Part shown: positions 24,612-36,605 of the stretch, piece by piece
Layout: each line of letters starts with the position of its first letter
How positions within the stretch are numbered: the stretch's first letter is position 1
Origin: Chelydra serpentina
Taxonomy: Eukaryota > Chordata > Testudines > Chelydridae
NCBI GenBank assembly: GCA_037349315.1
Contig: JBAIAC010000057.1
Coordinates: forward strand, 186,001 to 250,000
Direction of reading: 5' to 3'
Length of the DNA stretch: 64,000 nt
Notes under the pieces: model-generated
The model's input: only the letters and a program-made list of their open reading frames with translations
What the model was told of the DNA's origin: nothing
The model's database searches: none
Translations under genes and position numbers: made by a program

Positions 24612-24660
24612 ATGGTCATGACCACAGGCTTTGGAATCTGTGGAACAATTTGTACTTCAT
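24612..24660 (+). repeat. CR1 LINE 3' end, right part
   Basis: 'atggtcatgaccacaggctt' and 'tggaatctgtgg' resemble the last bases of CR1, continuing the copy broken at 23957. It is short and degraded. Confidence 0.6.
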
Positions 24661-25385
24661 GTCTTAATTTAAACACAAGTCCAGGCTTTCCGAAACCAGA
24701 AGTGGAGAGGGAATCACTCCCTGAAGTAGGGAAGATTCCTGAGACCCCATGTTGACCACATCGCTGTTTTGGGGTTTTAGAAGAGGGGTGCAGCAAATGG
24801 CAACCTGCATCTCTCCTCCTCCTAACGAAAGAGATTTTCTTGCTGCTAGCATTACAGCACTTTCCAATTTGGGATGTGAAGTGCAGAGGTCTGTCTGAGA
24901 GCTATGTCTTGACTATATACTGGGTTACCCGTAGCAGAGACACAGCTGAGCCCACCATGTGATAACAAGATGTGGGACTCTGTCTAATCTTGTGGTCTCT
25001 TTCTCTTGTGCAAAGGCAGGAAACGGTAGTGAAACATGCCTTCTCCCCGGAGTGGCACACCACTGCAGTGCTGCTGGCATCTTCTCCTTCATGCTGCAGA
25101 AGTATCTAGGGTTGCCCTGCATATCACTAGAAATTTCAGAGCTCTTTGGGGTTTATTCTCTAATCTTTCATGTGTAACATCATAGAGACAGAAGCTGGGG
25201 CCCTCACAAGTGAAGAAAAGCATGAAGTAAGAAAAGGTGCCATCTCCTTGAGGGGAAGTACTTCTGTCCTTTAGGGGATGAACCAATTCCTGATCAAAAG
25301 AATCTCAGAGCTAAGTACTCTTTTAAAAAACTCATTAATTGCTTCTTCCTTGATGTTGAGCATTTTACTAGTGAAAACATGGAAT
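24661..25385. other. No gene recognised
   Basis: Short ORFs only. No named repeat could be assigned. Confidence 0.45.
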
Positions 25386-25390
25386 CTGTG

Positions 25391-26072
25391 TGTAGCAGGG
25401 TGGAACCCTGCTCCTGCCCTGAGGGGCTGGAAACAGCCCTAGGAGAGGGCTGAGGCGGAGAAGCTGGGCTGAGTGGCGAAGCAGCCACAGCTGTGGCCAG
25501 TTAATCAGGGCCCAGCTGGCCCTTATAAGAGGGCTGTGGGCCTTGAGCAAACAGACTCTCTCTGCCTTTAGAGGGAGAAGGGCTTGGCTGCAGGGACCTG
25601 ACCAAGTACCTAGATTGGAGCAGGGCTGGGGAAGGGCCTGAGGAGCTGGGGAGCTCCGGCTAGGAAAACCCCAGGCTGTGGCCTAGGGTTAGGCCCATTT
25701 AGGTACTGGGATTGTGGGGGCAGCCCACAGGTAGGCTGAGGCAGCAGGTCCAAACCCCCTTTGCCTGTGATGAGTGGCTTATACTGCAGTCTGCCCCAGG
25801 GCACGGGGGCTAGCTGGTGACTGGCAGTAGCCTACGACTGAGGCGAGGTGGGGATAGTGGGTTGGGGGTTCCCCTGGGGAGGGGAGACCCAGATCTAGGG
25901 GTACTGCCAGGGGGCAGCACCCCAGTTAAAAGGGCACCGGGTCCTGGGAGGGACACGGGGCCAGAGTGGACAGGCGGATCACTGGCCTGCAGAGGGCGCT
26001 CCAGAGGCTGGTGAGCTAATTCCCGACTGAAACCAGCAGGAGGCACCGCAGGGGTGGTCCAACCCTGCCACA
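25391..26072 (+). mobile_element. Solo LTR, 682 bp, 5-bp target duplication
   Basis: Starts TGTAGCAGGGTGGAACC and ends GGTCCAACCCTGCCACA, giving TG...CA with an imperfect 17-bp inverted end. It is flanked by ctgtg on both sides (25386-25390 and 26073-26077). A TATA-like ttataaga at about 25524 fits plus orientation. It is GC-rich compared with its surroundings. No internal domain is attached. The LTR class (gypsy or ERV) cannot be decided from the LTR alone. Confidence 0.85.
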
Positions 26073-26077
26073 CTGTG

Positions 26078-26740
26078 GCAGAAACTTTCCACAGAATCTA
26101 TCATTAAGATTTGTTGAAACAAAACATAAAAGGTAAGACCACGTACGACCTCTTAAAAACCTGCCTACGTGGTCAATAGAACTCTGGCCTAAGGTGGCAC
26201 TTGTAAACACCTCCAGTACTGAGTGTCATGCCAGGTACATTGAAAGTGACCAAAAGTAAAGTTACGTGGGGTGTCAACAGGTTCCTTTCTATTCGCTGCT
26301 AGACACACATCCTCACAAAACTTGTATTCAGTTTTACCCACACACTGGGAATTTAGGATTGAGATTGCTATACTTGTAGGCCTACTTCATGACCCTGAAA
26401 ATATATAATATGCTTGCAGACAGTTTTACCACAGTTTTTGTGTTCTCTAGGAGTAAAGACATGACTTGATGGTGATTAGTTCTGACCTTGCAGCATTTCA
26501 TAAGCTGATGCCATAATAATGTCGTTTGTCTTCTAACATGATTAGTAGACGATTCCAAAGACCATTGGAAAAAATGTCAGATTTTTGTTTGAGATAATGC
26601 TCCAATGATAGCAGCCAGTTGAGATGAAACAACTTTAGCTCAGGGGTGATATAATGGATACTGCAGAGATAGGAAAGCAAACTAAGTGGGCCATTCATCC
26701 GATCCAGCAGAGCAATTCTTACCTTGCAGCCTGCAACCAA
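26078..26740. other. No gene recognised
   Basis: AT-rich, short ORFs only. Confidence 0.45.
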
Positions 26741-26850
26741 CTGTGACCCTATCAGGTTATTATTAGTAATAATCCTAACTCCTTTACATAGCACTGTCAG
26801 TTTAAAAAACATAATCCTTGCCCCTGAGAGTTTACAGTGCAAGTGAAACA
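26741..26850 (-). repeat. SINE/LINE tail fragment, antisense
   Basis: 'acatagcactgtcagttt' and 'atccttgcccctgagagttt' resemble the antisense of the common tail seen at 185-335 and 34485-34590. Low confidence in family. Confidence 0.35.
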
Positions 26851-29544
26851 AAGCTGGTTTTGTAACAGTAGTTCCAGGATGAGAAGACTCCTGGTGATAA
26901 GGAGAAGTCAGAAAGTCTTCCTGGAAGAGAAGGAGAGAGTGGGGTATCTGTTACACAAGTAATTCAAGGCTGCTGTACGTTTCGGGGCAGCGTGATAATC
27001 AGCTAGGAGCTCAAAAGAGAAACCAATGGAGATGAGAGGCCTGGGAAGAGTTTATGAGGGAACTAGGAGGAAATCTCTGTAGAAATATAGGTAGAGGTGA
27101 GAAAAAGGGGCATTGTATACATTGAATATATGGACCAAAGGCGTTAATAAACTTAGTTATAGTTATTGTTTAACACTATACAGTGTGAAAATAAGATGTG
27201 GTGTTTGATATGCCAAGACCTTAGCTTGCTTAGGACTTTGGCAAATTTTCCTAAACAATTAAAAAAAAATTTATTAGAGAAAAGAAAGAAAAACAGTTAC
27301 AACATTTGAAATGTAAAGTATTAAATAAGGCTGTTAGTTAAACAATATTTTTGAGTTGTTTTCCTTTAGCTGGAGAGAGCTTTTAGAAGGAAACCCCCAT
27401 TGTTTGACTCTTTCAGATGGTGTTAAAGATGGTAATAACGAGTGTTTTGGGGAAAAGAGAAGTTAGTCAAAATGGGCTGGAGCTGCTGCTGTTGGTGGTG
27501 GTAAAGTTTGATTTTATTTTATTGTAGCTGGTGGTTGGGATTTAGCTGGAGCCGGCAGAGGTGGCAATGTTAACTACTGTTGTTGGTTTTTTGGCCCTGT
27601 TTGATTAGGACATTTTTTAGGAATAGGATGATGAAGGCTTGGGATTTTAGGAGTTGGTGGGGTGGCGCCCATGTTGGGAAGCTTTAATGGCCTTTGTTTT
27701 GTTATGAAGTCTTTTTATAAAAAGGATTTGAAAAGGAAGTGGTAGGTGGAATAGGTTATTTTGTTTGTTTATTTAGGATTACTATTTGACATTAATTCTG
27801 GTTTATTAATGTTTGGATGTATACATTTTTTGTTTATTAAGCATGATTTTAATACAATGTTTGAGTTAGGTTTTTTTGTTTGGTGGGTTTTTTTTGCACC
27901 TTTTCTCATCAATATTTGTTATAGGTTATTGTGACATCTTATGAACGTACACTTTTTATAGTTGAACTTACAATTAGGTAAACTTGTAGGCCCAATTATT
28001 ACAACAGGGGCTTGAATTTAATGTGGAGAGAAATAGGTAGCTGAAGAGAGGATTTAATGAGGAAGGTGCCCAGGTCACAGTGATGGAAGACGGAAGCCAT
28101 GTTTGAATAGACCAGAGGGGGATGATGTGAGAAGCAAGCAAGAAAGGAGAAGGCCATTGAAGTCAAGGGGAGAGACGGACAAGGTGTGGGCATAGTTTGT
28201 AGCTGTGAGGAAGCCAGGGAAGGGAAGATTTCTGGTAATATTTAAAGGGAAGGGGAGGCAGGACTTAATGAGAGAGAAACTAGATGTACGGAGGAAAAGC
28301 CAGAAGTGTCAAAGAGGACTCCAGGTTGTGAGTCTAGGAAACAGGAAGGATGGTGGAGATATCAATTGTAATAGAGAGGAATTGGAGGAAAGACTGAGGG
28401 TGAGCTGGATATGCCAAAAGAGGTTGTCTGAGGCACTTTTGGAGATGCAGAACTCACAATCTAAGCAGGGTTAAGATGGGTTAGTACCTGGAGACAGACC
28501 CCCCAATGATCATGTAGGTGCAGGGAGTGAAATTTGTGATACAGTAGATTGCCCTTTGTCATGTGACTCACTACCAGATTACTGCCCACCACACTGGGGT
28601 GCTTGTTGCTGGGGGAGCCCTTTTTGAGTGATATGTAAAACTGAGGTCCTCTCCCTTTGAATTGTGCAAGAGTCCTTGGCACCATGGTGTTATCCCTGGT
28701 GTCCAAGCTATATTCAAATGTGAGTCATTTTATTCTTTCTCCCTAAATCTTCCTTTCAGTTTCAAGTGGAAAAGGGTATTCTTCATTTAATATCTTGTAC
28801 AGCTGTGTAGTCTTGCTGTGAAGTTACTGTTTCACCCAAAGCTGGTTGCATTTCAGTGTTCGACAGAGTGATCCCTGTGGTGCTGAGTTCTTTAGGATGA
28901 AAGGAACCAGAGAAATATAAGGCCGTTATAATTACAGAGATGTTCTTGTTTTCCTGCTGTTGATACTGATACTTTGTATATGTGTTTGTGTGTAGATGCA
29001 GCTTCTGTATTTATGAGCTGTTAAAATACAAGAGTGTAAGACTGTGAAGATAAATCGATTCCTTGATTGTCATTTAGCAAACAACAAATATTTACTTGTC
29101 TCTTAGAATGATGAAAATGAGGGATGCCATGAGGTGTGATTGTGTTCCTTCCACTGAGGGGTTGTTCAGTTTGCAACGTGTTTAAAGAAAGTATTCTAGC
29201 ATGTTAAATTGTGTGTCTAAATCTACGATTAAATAAGCTGTGTGTTCTGTTGAGGTGTGGGAGCAATGAATTACTTGATTTTGATGAAATCCTGCAAGTA
29301 TTTTAAGAAAATATTCTTACTTGGCTTGATCATGCTTTATACCTCTTTTTCTATTAATTTTTGTTTCCAGACATACAACATATTTTGTAAAGATAAATCA
29401 GGAGAACTAGAAACCCTCCATGACCATTTTTGTTCTAACTGTATTGCTTGAGAAGTAGCACTTGAGTCATCTGTCAAGTGAGACAGTAATGCTTCTTACT
29501 TTAAATGACCCTGCCCTAGCAAAGCTAAATCTCTCAATAATTTT
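26851..29544. other. No gene recognised; T/G-rich tract at 27500-27960
   Basis: From about 27500 to 27960 the plus strand is unusually rich in T and G and poor in C. Around it only short ORFs occur. No repeat family was assigned. Confidence 0.45.
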
Positions 29545-29650
29545 AGATTCCTCTCTGTAAAAAGGGGATGATATCTAACTTGAAGAGGTGTTGTGAGTCG
29601 TTAATTAATGTTTGTGAAGAGCTTTGCTTCTTATATAGCAGACTTCCTTG
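29545..29650 (+). repeat. MIR/L2-like fragment
   Basis: 'ctgtaaaaaggggatgatat' ... 'ggtgttgtgagtcgttaatt' ... 'gaagagctttgcttcttat' follows the order of the MIR/L2 core and tail. It is strongly diverged. Confidence 0.45.
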
Positions 29651-32600
29651 GACGGTCTCAGCATGTTCTTATTATCATTATTATTTACTGACCATGTGTT
29701 TGCAGAGATAAAACACACTGTCAATTTACATATACAGTAAATCGTACTCCCGTGCTACTTTTAAAAGAAGGAGGCAATTGAGCCCCCACAATATTTTAAG
29801 CTATTTAAGCAAAGAGAAAAAATATGGAGAACAAGTGTTTTGTAAGTTTCTGATTAAGCTACTCAGAACTGTTGTGGGTAGCTGTGAAATGACAAAACAG
29901 AATAATTTTGAAAGTACATACTGTTTTCTCACTGAAAAGTTTTGGCTCATTGTGAATGACCAAGTAATTATGTAATTAACTTTTAAGTAATAGTGGCTAA
30001 TGCAGAAGGGCGTCTTCCAAGGTCAACTGACCAGTTGGAGTAATTGAGTGCCAGGAGGAAATCTAAAGTGCCTTAATCTAATAAAGCATTTCACAGCTGA
30101 CCTATAGAGCTCATGATTTTCTCCTAATTTTTTTCACTTGTCTAAAATGAAAATAATGTACCTAGCTTTTGTGGTGTGTGTTTGAAGTAATTGTTGGCAT
30201 AGATGATGTGTTCTCTTTACTGGCCCTTTACTAGCAGTTAAAGACTAACCACTAAGAGAGCACAAATTTTGTAGTCTTGTCCCTCCTGACTATGATACCA
30301 GATAATGGTTTCTTGCAGCACCCAATGTACCAAGCACAATGGGAAACCAATTCTGATGGGGGGTCATTGGGAGCTATTTTACCTTGAATATTTAATAACT
30401 AAAATAGACACCCTAGAAAACACAGCAGCGTTCTTCATTTGCAATGAGTTTTAACTTTTGTCATACTAGCGGCATGGCCCGTGTGTTTCTAAACTAGACT
30501 CAGGGTTAGAGTGTACATTATATGTATTTGTGCAATACTCTGCCTCTGTCAGTAGTGAATTTGTGTCTCAATTACATTGGATGAAAGCTGTTAAATAAGA
30601 AACAGTCCCCAAATCAGGCATGTATGGTGTTGAATAATGTGTCACTGCTGCGCACCTTGCTTAAAGCAATATGGAGGTGTTAATCATATGGAAAAGTTCC
30701 CATCCCACCCTTCAGACTGAAAGAATTGAGATACTGTCAAATAAAAATGCAAAATGAATGATAACTCTTTTGGGCCAGTGCTTTTAATTATGTATGTATG
30801 GTGTTTTATACAGGTTAAAAATTACCTTTAGAGCTAGTTTTTTTTCTCTCTCTAGCTTTTCTTTACCGTGTGCAGGGGGAAAAGCAGCCTCGGAATTCTC
30901 ATACATCAAAGCACCAGCTGAGTGGCTCAACAAGCTCAGGGCCTAGTTTAGTGATTCTGTTGTACTCAGGAGATTGCCGTTTGATTCTTAACACCACCAG
31001 TTCTGTTAAGGATGGTAAATTAAGTAAGCACTGCACTACTGGATCACAACACACAAACCTAGGGCGTATTGCTTGGGGCAGTTGCCCCCAGGTTAGAAGG
31101 AACAAGAAACTGAAGTAATGAGCGTACTCTTGAACTGAAAGCTAGCATACATGCTACAAGATCAGCAGTATTGTTAGAGAACTGCAGCTTTCAGTGGGCT
31201 TCTTGTGTCACTGCCCCCAGCGGATTTCATTAAAGGCACAGGCTAAAGGGCATAATGAGGAAATTTAAAACAATGTTTTCAAATGTCATATTCTCAATGA
31301 AGATATCCTAATAAGTGCTCTTTTTATTAAATTCCAAGATTTGAAAATAAACCTATCTCTCTTCATCCTCTGTTAACGCACGTTCTTGTTGATAACATTT
31401 TGGTGTCATAGAATTAGTGCAGCAAAGGGTTTACAGTGTTCAGCAAATATAAAGCGAGGTTCCATTTTGCACTGATTGAAATCATTATATACAACAAAAG
31501 AAAATATTAATAACATATCTCTGGCAGGAAAAGAGAGCATGTACAGTGTTTCTGTGGCATCAGAGGATCCTCTCTTCTCATAGAAAATGAAATGATGGCA
31601 GTTTGTATCAAATGTAGAAAATTGCTTTTAACAGGGTTTTTTTTGGTCCAGCTATAAGACTTTAAGTTGATCTCACATTAAAAATATAAACATGATTACG
31701 TTTTTTCTTGATGAAAAAAAGCTATTTAATTGCACTGGTATTTCAGCTATCACTGTTCCACGCTAAGTTTTTTGTTATTATTTGTTGCAGTTGACAGAGC
31801 ACTCAGCGTTCTGTGCAGCAAAAAGAAAGACATGGTCTTGTCATTCTGTAGATACATTTAAAAATTTTCAAAAGTCAATTAAGAAATTACTTTAACACTT
31901 GAGATAACTTTGAAATAAATATCAAATTTTAACTGTTTTACCTGTTAGGAGGGAGTCCTATGAGTACGGCATCTTATATGTGTGAAGTCAGTTTGCAAAT
32001 AAAATGCTTGACCACCTTCTCTAACCGGCCTTTAGGGCTTGCAGTTCAATAGCACACCTGATTGTTACACTTCTGCTCTTAGGAATACAAGTACATTTGT
32101 TTATACGCTGCAGGAGGTGCCTTTCCCCTCTTTGTGCAAACAGACTTTATTCCTGCAATATAATGAAATATTGACAAAATACAGTTTGATGGACAAATAC
32201 ATTCTAGAAGCTTATTTTATAACTGTCTAAAAGAAAGGAGATTCATAAAAATACGTCTTGAAGAAACTAAGTGTAGGTAAAAAGCTACTGCAGTGAAGAA
32301 TTTCCAGTAAGTAATGCAAACTTGTAAAGTCTGGCCTGAGGTAAGCTTTTACCATAAACATTGATGCTCCAATATAGTATGCTGCTTTTTTTAAAGTGAT
32401 GATTTAATTTCTAGTAAAAAAATACTATATATTTAAATTAGAAGTTTCTAAAGTTGCTAAAAACTATTCAGAATAGATGGAAGCCGCCAGGGAAATGGAA
32501 GCAGCAGCCTGACGTTTAATGCAACGCCTGAACAGGTTTGCAGTGTAGGAACATTTCCCATTTTAACCAAGCAGTGATCTGGACACTGAAAAGTTGCCAT

Positions 32601-33158
32601 TATGATTCAAGGCTGAAATAGAATTTATCTTTTATTAAAACTCTTTCCAAAAGGTCAAGGAACTTTACTGTAACTCCAGTGTGAGAGTCTGGGGGGATTT
32701 ATGATTTTGTTTTTTTTAATACTCACAAAGAGAAAAGAGTTGGAGAGCCCCATTGGCTGGAGAAGGTTGTATCTTAGGCACAAGAGCTGATCTGTTTTGA
32801 AGTAGACTACAAGCTTTTCTTGTAATTTCCACATCAGAATCTCTTAAAAATTGTATTCATGTTAATAATGTAACTAAAAATACTAAACCCAGGATGCTTT
32901 CTTTGTTGCCAGTCTATGTGGGTCAGAAAGATGTGAAATTCCTAAATGCTGAGTATTTATTAAGCCTGAAAGATTCTTGTAGTCTCTAAAGAGAAATCTA
33001 GCTGCTACTGCATGTAGTCAATGAGGTAACACAGAAAATGGTGTCAGCACAGTGCTCAGTTCCCTTCTCTTGGAAAGACATGTCTTTGGATCTGATACCT
33101 TTTGGCCCATTTGTCCTATTTTCTCCTTTGCTGGTGCATGTTAGCAGCACACTGGTCC
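29651..33158. other. No gene recognised; one exon-like window
   Basis: A pyrimidine-rich stretch followed by AG occurs before about 30874, then an open frame to a possible donor (gatg|gtaaat) near 31013. The peptide is unrecognised. Around 32480-32690 the sequence is of balanced composition and could be conserved non-coding DNA. Neither is established. Confidence 0.4.
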
Positions 33159-33975
33159 ATTCTGAGGTCAAGGTTACAGCAGCTAGTAAGCTGGGTGAAA
33201 GCAAACAATATGCGTTTTAATACAGCCAAATGCAAAGTTATACATCCAGGAACAAAGAATGTAGGCCATACTTACAGGATAGGGAACTGTATCTTAAAAA
33301 AGACTTGTGGGTCATGGTGGATAATCAGCTGAAAATGAGCTCCCGGTGCAGTGCTGTGGCCAAAAAGACTAATGCTATCCTTGGATGTAAATAGGGGAAT
33401 CTTGAGTAGGAGTAGGGAGGTTATATTCCTTCTGTACTTGGTGCTGCTGCTACTGGAATACTGTATCCAGGTGTGGTGTGCAAAATTCAAGGAAATTGAT
33501 AATTGGAGAGGGTTTAGAGAAGAGCCATGAGAATGATTAAAGGATTGGAAAACATCCCTTATAGTGATAGGCTCAAGGAGCTCAATCTATTTAGTTTAAC
33601 AAAGAGAAGGTTAAGGGTGAGACTTGATCACAGTCTACAGGTACCTACATAGGGAGCAAAATTTTGATAATGGGCTCTTCATCCTAGTAGACAAGGCATA
33701 ACATGATCCAATGGCTGGAATTTGAAGCTAGACACATTCAAATTGGAAACAAGGCACACATTTTTAAAATTGAAGGTAATTAACCATTGGAACAATTTAT
33801 CAAGGCCTGTGATGGAGTCTTCATCACTAGCAATCTTTAAATCAAAATATCGTGTTTTTTCTAAAGACATGCTCTGATTCAAACAGGAATTAGTTCAGGG
33901 AAGTTGTCGGGCCTGTGTTATAGAGCAGGTCAGATAGGTGATCACATTGGGCCCTTCTGGCTTTATAATTTATGT
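33159..33975 (+). repeat. CR1 LINE 3' half, degraded
   Basis: Contains recognisable CR1 steps in order: 'tttaatacagccaaatgcaa' (33219), 'gagccatgagaatgattaaa' (33523), 'ctcaaggagctcaatctatt' and the 3' end 'gggcccttctggctttataa'. Open frames are short, so the ORF is broken many times. Confidence 0.85.
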
Positions 33976-34484
33976 ATATATATTTTCAATGGTGTTGATA
34001 TCCGTAAAAACCCAAATTACTTCATTACAGTAAATGAGGCCTTTATAGTCTAAATATTGTTAAATATGCACAGCCTTTTAGTATGCAGTGAGGAGTTTGG
34101 CATAGATCAAGCGTTGTTCTCATCTAACCACATGCTAGTGCTAGATTACTCTTCGTATCACTATTTGCTGATTTGCTCATCCTTGCCACCAAGTTGCTCA
34201 GCCAATGTTCCCTTTACTTTTAGTCTTTGCCCTGGATCCTGTTCTTATTGTTTTTACTTTTACACTCCCCCCTGCCAGCACTCCATTGCATGATGTTGCA
34301 GCACCTGCTCCTTGGCCTTCCACTCTGTCCGTGCTATAGGTACCTTCAGAACTACGGCACAGGGTAGAGTGAGTGCCATGTTGGGGTGAAATGGTGCTTC
34401 AAAGGCATATTTAGGTAGTGTTCCTGTGCCGAGTCTGTCACTACTATGTGCCTATCAGTTGTTGATTGTTAGGATTTATCCTGT
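33976..34484. other. No gene recognised
   Basis: Short ORFs and a C/T-rich patch at 34160-34330. Nothing was assigned. Confidence 0.45.
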
Positions 34485-34590
34485 GTGTTATAGTAGCATC
34501 CCCAATATACTGGGCACTGTCCACACACCCGGGGAGAGACAGTCCCTGCTGTGAAGAGCTTCCACACTAAGAAGACAGCATGTGAAGAGT
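34485..34590 (-). repeat. SINE/LINE tail fragment, antisense
   Basis: 'gagagacagtccctgctgtg' and 'aagagcttccacactaagaa' read as the reverse complement of the common amniote tail repeat. Approximate boundaries. Confidence 0.4.
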
Positions 34591-34738
34591 GAGGGTGAGG
34601 GATAAAACATAAAAAATATATACACTTTAAAAAATGTTATCCCTAACTGCCCTTTTCGCGGTGGTTCAAAGGGTTTGTAGAAGGGCTGTGAAGGAGCAGA
34701 GAGTGGGGCTTGTTTACAGTTACTACACTGCAACAGCA

Positions 34739-35106
34739 CTACTGTAGCACTTCAGTGAAGACACTGCCTACGCCAATGGGAGGGGTTCTGCCATCGGTGC
34801 AGGTACTATACCTCCCCAAGAGCCAGTAGCTATGTCGATGGGAGAAGGCCACTTTAAAAAAATAAGCAGCATACTATAGTGGAGTCTATATGTTGATGGT
34901 AAAAGCTTACCTCAGGCCAGACTGTAAAAGTTTGAATTAATTACTGTAAATTTTTTACTGCAGTAGCTTTTTACCTACACTTAGTTTATTCAAGATGTAT
35001 TTTACACCGGGGCTAGGTCAGTATAACTCATCGCCGTCAGGTATGGATTTCACACCCCTGAGTGACATAGTTATACCGACAAAAGTTCCTAGTATAGACC
35101 AAGCCT
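34739..35106. mobile_element. MITE-like DNA transposon, interrupted
   Basis: Two halves of what looks like one non-autonomous DNA element: 34739-34856 ('cttcagtgaagacactgcct' ... 'gctatgtcgatgggagaagg') and about 34998-35106 ('acaccggggctaggtcagta' ... 'tagttataccgacaaaag', with a short internal foldback). About 140 bp of unrelated AT-rich sequence lies between. I recognise the halves as a common turtle repeat from memory, without a search. Confidence 0.6.
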
Positions 35107-35250
35107 TAGGCCATGTCTACACTGGCAACTGAATGACAAAACTTTTGTCTTTCAGAGGTGTTAAAAAACCCATCCTCCCGAAAGACAAACCTTTTGCTGA
35201 CAAGTGCCGATGTGAATGGTGCTTTGTCGGCAGGAGTGCATGGATTTAGA
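35107..35250. mobile_element. MITE-like fragment
   Basis: Begins 'ggccatgtctacactggcaa' immediately after the previous element and runs to 'ctttgtcggcaggagtgc'. The gtctacact motif resembles the terminal motif of the 37933-38163 element. No second terminus was found, so it is partial. Confidence 0.55.
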
Positions 35251-36356
35251 AATTGTCTTGACTAATACATGCCAATGCCCAAGAAGTGGCAGTCATTTTA
35301 ATTGTACTGTGTCAATATACATATTGCAAATAAATATAAAACCTCTTCCAGTAGCTATAACTAGCTTTTGTCCTGTAATAAGTATATAAAATAGAGGTCT
35401 CTAACTTCCAAAGCATAGAGTTATTTTATTTTATTCATGCAAAAGATTCTTTCTCAAGCCAACTAATTTTGCTTGATTTGTCTTGTGACTGCTTCCTTCG
35501 TCAGCTTTAGAGGTGTTTACATGCCAATTACTGTACCTCCTTCTTGTGAGGGCAGTGCTTCAGGTCTTAGTTAATGTTTCATTCCCATTACATTTCTGAG
35601 TTCTCTGCCAATATGTCTGCAGTCTCTGCATGTGTACATTGATTCGGTGCCAAACCGCTTGCAGCTATTGGCTTAGTGACATTGTCTTGTCAAACTGCTG
35701 GCCCATTTTTGAGAAAATGTCCCAGCTCCTACATGCCTTTGTTTTGTTAGTGCAGTCAGGTTCTTGTGTTTTATTTGTTACAGAATCCTCTCCCCAGTCA
35801 GACCCATATGCTGCTTTGCTCTAGGGCTTTCCTTCCCCTCATTCCCTTCACCACTAGTTGCTGAGAGTCACTTATGGCATTTTTCCTTTATATTTGGAAG
35901 GGCAACTCTGCAGCCTCCTCGGAAGCTGCTGTCGGTGCTGCTTTGTGGAAGGGCGCTGTAGGAACAGTGCACATAGCACTGTTGTCTCAGGCACCAGGCA
36001 TATCCATCCATGACAGAGTTTTCATATGCTAATACCTTCCATTTGAGTAGCACGCACCTAATAATTGAGAGGATGTGCTACTATAATAGCATGCTGATAA
36101 TCTGTGAAGACCAGAAGAGCAGAGTGTGAACTGAGTATCTCGCTAAATACCTAACTAAGATTTAAAAAACTCATTTCACAACAGATGTGAAATGACAGCG
36201 TTGTGGGGAACACATACAGATGTGTTAATGTTACACAAAACTTGCTGGAAATCTCTTTTCATGTGGATCCCAGAACTTTTGGATTCTTTTTCTGGGTCTG
36301 CTGTAGACTTATTTTCTTACCTAGTTAATTGCAATAATGGTCCCAGCATAGAAGAG
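35251..36356. other. No gene recognised
   Basis: Short ORFs only. No repeat was assigned. Confidence 0.45.
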
Positions 36357-36458
36357 AGACAAAGTGAGTGAGTCATGTCTTTTATTGGACCAACTTCTGT
36401 TGTCCCTTCCGCCGTTAGAAGTTGGTCCAATAAAAGATATTACTCACCCACCTTGTCT
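36357..36458. repeat. Head-to-head inverted copies of a Penelope-like end
   Basis: Left arm 36357-36396 and right arm about 36418-36458 are reverse complements over about 40 bp with a few mismatches and a spacer near 20 nt. The core is 'gaagttggtccaataaaaga'. The right arm matches the piece at 43722-43760 ('gttgttccaataaaagatat' there). It looks like two copies of one repeat end joined head to head. Confidence 0.8.
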
Positions 36459-36475
36459 GTGACATACCTAGGACA

Positions 36476-36605
36476 AATTACTTGCATCAGTTTGCTCATT
36501 TGTAAGTTGAGGATAATTAACATACCTTCTCCAAAGTGTTGTTTTGAGATACCGTTAATATTTGTAAAGGGTTTTGGTATCCTGTGAGGACTGGTGCTAT
36601 AGAAA
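36476..36605 (+). repeat. MIR/L2-like fragment
   Basis: 'atcagtttgctcatttgtaa' ... 'gttgttttgagatac' ... 'ctggtgctatagaaagg' keeps the order of the MIR/L2 core and 3' tail. Diverged. Confidence 0.55.

Noticed and set aside
24094..24796. Two Pro/Ser-rich minus-strand frames (129 and 127 codons)
   Set aside because: They are the complement of the G-rich LTR and its minisatellite; openness comes from repeat composition.
30910..30995. tRNA-derived SINE head
   Set aside because: A B-box-like gtttgattctt is present, but no matching A box at the right distance and no cloverleaf.
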